Assembly (NCBI GenBank): GCA_035591015.1 | Contig: JAXIUW010218062.1 | Location: 61,679 to 125,678, forward strand | Direction of reading: 5' to 3' | DNA length: 64,000 nucleotides | Source: Cephalothrix simula | Lineage: Eukaryota; Nemertea; Palaeonemertea; Archinemertea; Cephalotrichidae | Shown: piece by piece, positions 61,145 through 64,000 of the stretch | Position numbering within the stretch: the first letter of the stretch is position 1 | Layout: each line of letters begins with the position of its first letter | The notes under the pieces: generated by a model | Told to the model about the DNA's origin: nothing | The model's database searches: none | The model's input: the letters and a program-made list of their open reading frames with translations, nothing else | Made by a program: the position numbers and the translations under genes

Positions 61145-63277
61145 ATGGAAAGCACTAATCAGTCGGCGTTAACACAGCCTATACGGCAAAAGTTACTCAA
61201 TCGCTATACCAAACAAACCACGCACTGGCGACAATTATTGGTCTCTGCCATGGATGATGCCGAATATTATCATCAGGGGCAATATCGCAAATCTGGCGAA
61301 CCGACCATAATTCACCCCTACCGAGTGGCTTTGATGGTCAGTGATGCCAATATTGGCTTAGATGCCGTTATTGCCTCATTACTGCATGATGCCATTGAAG
61401 ATACTGAACTCACCAAGGAACAAGTAGCTGAAAAGTACGGCGTTTTGCTGGCTGATATAATTGATGGCCTAACTAAGTCTAGCTCACCATCGCCTAAGCG
61501 CTCTTTAGATACCTATCGCAAACTACTTAATTCTTCTACCAAAGACCTGCGTACGCTACAGATAAAGATTTTTGATCGCCTTGATAATATGCGTGATCTC
61601 AAATATCTTCCTCGTAAATCACAAAGAAAAATCGCTCGTGAAACAATCTCTATTTATATCCCAACTGCCATAAGAATGGGGATGAGCTTAATTAGTAGCG
61701 AATTGCAAGATCTCAGCTTTCGCTATCTTTATCCCAAGCGTTACAATAAGTTACAACAAGAACTTAAACTGCTTAGACAACACGATAAGCATAAACTAAA
61801 CGGCATACTAAATGAAGTCCGTGATAAGCTGACCAGTCTAAGCGATACCCAAGAAAGTTTTGAATTTAAACAGGTTGGCGATTATATCTTTAATCATCAG
61901 GGCATTGACAATGTGCTTGAGGCAATTAAGATTTGCGTTCCAACAACCGCAGACTGCTATCAAGCATTGGCCTTACTACACACCAGCTACAGAGTTTACC
62001 CCAATAGCATTGCTGACTATATTAGCAACCCTAAACCCAATCGCTATAAAGGTCTAAGAACAAAGGTTTTTATTGGTGGCGATATAGTCAAGTTAAAAAT
62101 CTTTTCTGCTGAGATGAACAAGATTAATGAAAATGGAATACTAGCTGACTGGAAAGAGCGCCGTGAAAGTCTGCTGCACTATTATCATGCCTACATAGAG
62201 CTTATGCGCCAACTACCTGATGATCAAGGCTTACGCATGAACGATGTTCTGCGCTACGGCGAAATTGATAGTATGCAGGTGTTTACTCCTAAAGGCATGG
62301 TCATCAGTTTACCTCAAAAGTCTACAGTTTTAGATTTTGCCTTTGCCATTCATACCGACCTTGGCCTCCACTGCCAAGGAGCTTTCGTCAAAAAGAAATA
62401 CCTACAACCTACCGATATTCTAGCTGATGGTGCCGTAGTCAACATAGACCGTGGCACAGAAATTCTTGCCAATACCAACTGGCTAGATCACATCCACACC
62501 CCACGAGCACGATTAGCCCTAAATCGCCACTTCAAAAAGCAAAGCACCCTACAAGCTCAACGAGCTGGGCGACGCCTATTTAATGCTACATTCACCAAAA
62601 TAAATCAATCTGCAGACTATGTGTTTGAAAGTTCAGACTTCCTCCAAGCTCTGCACAATGAAAATCTTTCACCACGGAAGTTTTTTCAAAACATCGGTCA
62701 ACGCAAACTAGATTTAAGGGAGTTCTTAATCAGAAATAATATCATCAATAAACGTCAGGCGAATCTCTTAGAAAGCCGCCAACGATACGGCCTTCGTGAT
62801 ATCTTTATTGGCGAAGGCAAATACTTTATGCACATCGTGCCCTTAAATAAACAAACCGTATACCGCTTTGCCGCCTGCTGCTACCCTCTAATTGGTGACC
62901 CTATAGTCGCCTGCATAATGGACGAAATATACATCGTACACCGTGCCAACTGCCACCAAATCAATAACCTAGAAGCCAGCGAAGCCCAATCATCACGCTG
63001 GGTTACCGTAAACGGAAACTACGATTGGGGATTGAAGATGGTCAGCGATGAACAACCCAGCCTAGTCTATAAACTAGGCAAAATACTCCGCAATAGCAAT
63101 GCTCACCTCCAAAGCATCACTCGCCGTGGCACAAGCCACAATCGCAAAGTTGATATGCACGTAGAACTTCCCCAAGCCAACTTTAGCGACTATCGTAAAT
63201 TTGTGCAAAAAGTACGTGATATCAAATATATCGTTCAAATCGCTGACGATAACTTTGAATACCTGAAAATCAACTAA
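61145..63277 (+). CDS. RelA/SpoT homologue, hydrolase intact, synthetase apparently inactive
   Basis: 710 residues. HD hydrolase (about 35-200): RKSG, IHPYRV, LLHDAIEDT and FDRLDNM keep the His, Asp, Glu and Asn metal and substrate residues. The pseudo-synthetase part (about 235-350) has lost key residues: NRYKGLRT in place of NGYQSLHT, and VKLKIFS where E-x-Q-I-R-T is expected, and the upstream basic segment is short. TGS (about 375-435: MQVFTPKGMVISLP), a zinc-finger (CCYP...C, about 578-600) and ACT (about 625-700) follow. It probably degrades (p)ppGpp; any synthetase would be elsewhere. Hairpin mosaic follows the stop. Confidence 0.88.
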   Translation: MESTNQSALTQPIRQKLLNRYTKQTTHWRQLLVSAMDDAEYYHQGQYRKSGEPTIIHPYRVALMVSDANIGLDAVIASLLHDAIEDTELTKEQVAEKYGVLLADIIDGLTKSSSPSPKRSLDTYRKLLNSSTKDLRTLQIKIFDRLDNMRDLKYLPRKSQRKIARETISIYIPTAIRMGMSLISSELQDLSFRYLYPKRYNKLQQELKLLRQHDKHKLNGILNEVRDKLTSLSDTQESFEFKQVGDYIFNHQGIDNVLEAIKICVPTTADCYQALALLHTSYRVYPNSIADYISNPKPNRYKGLRTKVFIGGDIVKLKIFSAEMNKINENGILADWKERRESLLHYYHAYIELMRQLPDDQGLRMNDVLRYGEIDSMQVFTPKGMVISLPQKSTVLDFAFAIHTDLGLHCQGAFVKKKYLQPTDILADGAVVNIDRGTEILANTNWLDHIHTPRARLALNRHFKKQSTLQAQRAGRRLFNATFTKINQSADYVFESSDFLQALHNENLSPRKFFQNIGQRKLDLREFLIRNNIINKRQANLLESRQRYGLRDIFIGEGKYFMHIVPLNKQTVYRFAACCYPLIGDPIVACIMDEIYIVHRANCHQINNLEASEAQSSRWVTVNGNYDWGLKMVSDEQPSLVYKLGKILRNSNAHLQSITRRGTSHNRKVDMHVELPQANFSDYRKFVQKVRDIKYIVQIADDNFEYLKIN

Positions 63278-63350
63278 ACCACCCATCAAAATAATTAGCA
63301 CCAATTAAGCAACAATAAGTTGGATTAATTAGTTAAGGTTTTGTCCAGCT

Positions 63351-63515
63351 GGGCAATAGAGAATTGCCCTGCTCGGTTAATAAAAGCAAGGTTATTTGAT
63401 AAAGTGGCTAGTGTTAGGGGCTCTGCCCCAGCAAGATGATAGAGAATCATCTTGCTCGGTCATGAAAGTAAGGTTATATGCCAAAATGTTTATGGTTAGG
63501 GGCTCTGCCCCTAAC
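63351..63515 (+). repeat. R1/R2 tandem module, copy C
   Basis: R1 variant at 63351-63369 (GGGCAAT/AGAGA/ATTGCCC), then R2 left arm with loop (TTAGGGGCTCTGCCCC) running into R1 at 63431-63455 (loop AGAGA), then R2 at 63495-63515 (GTTAGGGGC/TCT/GCCCCTAAC). Confidence 0.85.
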
Positions 63516-63522
63516 AACCCCG

Positions 63523-63769
63523 GCAGGGAGCATGCTCCCTGCACCCACTGACTTGGCCGAAGGCCATGCCTTCGGCCAAAGAGGCTTAGGTATTATATAA
63601 CTTAACCCAAGTAAAGCATTGCCTATTCCTTAATTTAGGACAAAAGGTTTTAAGAGCCTATCTATTATGCAAGAGCGGTTGCTTTCGAGTGAGCCGTGAT
63701 GTGATTTATTTAATTCGGGCGCATAAGCCCGTCAGGGCTTATCCAGCCCCAAAGAACTATCCCGAGAGT
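63523..63769 (+). repeat. 247-bp composite element, copy 1
   Basis: R3 (63523-63542, GCAGGGAGCA followed by TGCTCCCTGC, a perfect palindrome), R4 (63553-63579), AT-rich core (GTAAAGCATTGCCTATTC then TTAATTTAGGACAAAAGG), R5 (TAAGCCC/GTCA/GGGCTTA, 63724-63741). It ends with CCAGCCCCAAAGAACTATCC. Confidence 0.85.
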
Positions 63770-64000
63770 GCAGAGAGCATGCTTCCTGCACCCACTGATT
63801 TGGCCGAAGGCCATGCCTTCGGCCAAAGAGGCTTAAGTATTATATACTTATCAAGTAAAGCATTGCCTATTCCTTAATTTAGGACAAAAGGTTTTAAGAG
63901 CCTATCTATTATGCAAGAGCGGTTTGCTTTCGAGTGAGCCGTGATGTGATTTATTTAATTCGGGCGCATAAGCCCGTCAGGGCTTATCCAGCCCCAAAGA
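63770..64000 (+). repeat. 247-bp composite element, copy 2 (cut by the window end)
   Basis: Direct repeat of copy 1 at exactly 247 bases offset, R3 through R5, interrupted at base 64000 about 16 bases before the expected end. Differences are few and scattered, for example GCAGAGAGC in R3 in place of GCAGGGAGC. Confidence 0.85.

Noticed and set aside
63689-63877. 62-codon open frame within the 247-bp element
   Set aside because: No ribosome-binding site; kept only as an observation on the element's open frame.

Overview
This window looks like chromosome from a flagellated, Gram-negative, AT-leaning bacterium. The evidence for an outer membrane is FlgH and FlgI (L and P rings), two lipobox lipoproteins and several Sec signal peptides. 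The flagellar order (flgF-flgG-flgA-flgH-flgI-flgJ-flgM-flgN-flgK-flgL-csrA-fliW, with FlgJ reduced to the rod-binding domain) resembles deltaproteobacterial-type operons, and its second half also resembles the Bacillus flgM...csrA order. BolA, Pgi, MutS and glutamine-dependent NadE fit a proteobacterium in the broad sense. I cannot name the genus.

Layout. 1-12.4 kb: a divergent TPR protein, then a nearly complete hook, rod, ring and junction cluster ending in a duplicated csrA locus and fliW. Sequence-level promoters are visible: a near-perfect sigma-54 site before flgF, another before flgK, a weaker one before fliM (52 kb), an exact sigma-28 site before fliW and a weaker sigma-28 site before flgM. 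12.4-31.9 kb: mostly housekeeping genes, namely trkH, an XRE regulator, a cold-shock protein, BolA, two tiny coupled membrane proteins, pheST, pepA, an alpha/beta hydrolase, pncB-nadE, clpB and a dppABC-like transporter without its ATPases. 32-45 kb: a secreted FG-GAP repeat protein with an upstream PilZ-STAS protein, an HTH-PTS IIA regulator, a ClC channel, a degenerate HAD protein, a DUF420 protein, a small lipoprotein metalloprotease candidate, a GST, a MATE/ANKH-like exporter and aspS. 45-52 kb: a leftward mutS-amiC-lipoprotein-livG-livH operon. 52-64 kb: fliM, an MFS transporter, mmsA, a secreted agmatine-deiminase-like enzyme, tRNA-Ser(UGA), pgi and a RelA/SpoT homologue whose synthetase half looks dead.

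The most unusual content is non-coding. (1) Three intergenic regions (53.1-54.0, 55.4-56.1 and 63.3-64.0 kb) are mosaics of short hairpin modules. Their stems change with compensating substitutions while one loop (AGAGA) stays nearly constant. The modules combine into ~81-bp and 247-bp repeat units that occur in both orientations. (2) Many other intergenic gaps contain degenerate short tandem arrays of 11-14 bp period (mostly 13 or 14), usually with a different sequence at each locus. In one case the array multiplies the start-codon context of dppA nine-fold, and in another it fills the whole gap between two convergent genes. (3) The csrA locus is a tandem duplication with a 43-codon truncated first copy.

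How the genes work together: flg genes, fliM, csrA/fliW and the promoters form one flagellar regulon with an ordered sigma-54 then sigma-28 programme. PncB and NadE complete NAD synthesis from nicotinate. MutS, AmiC and the Liv components share a transcription unit with overlapping starts. All coordinates, motifs and repeats were read by eye; no database search was possible.
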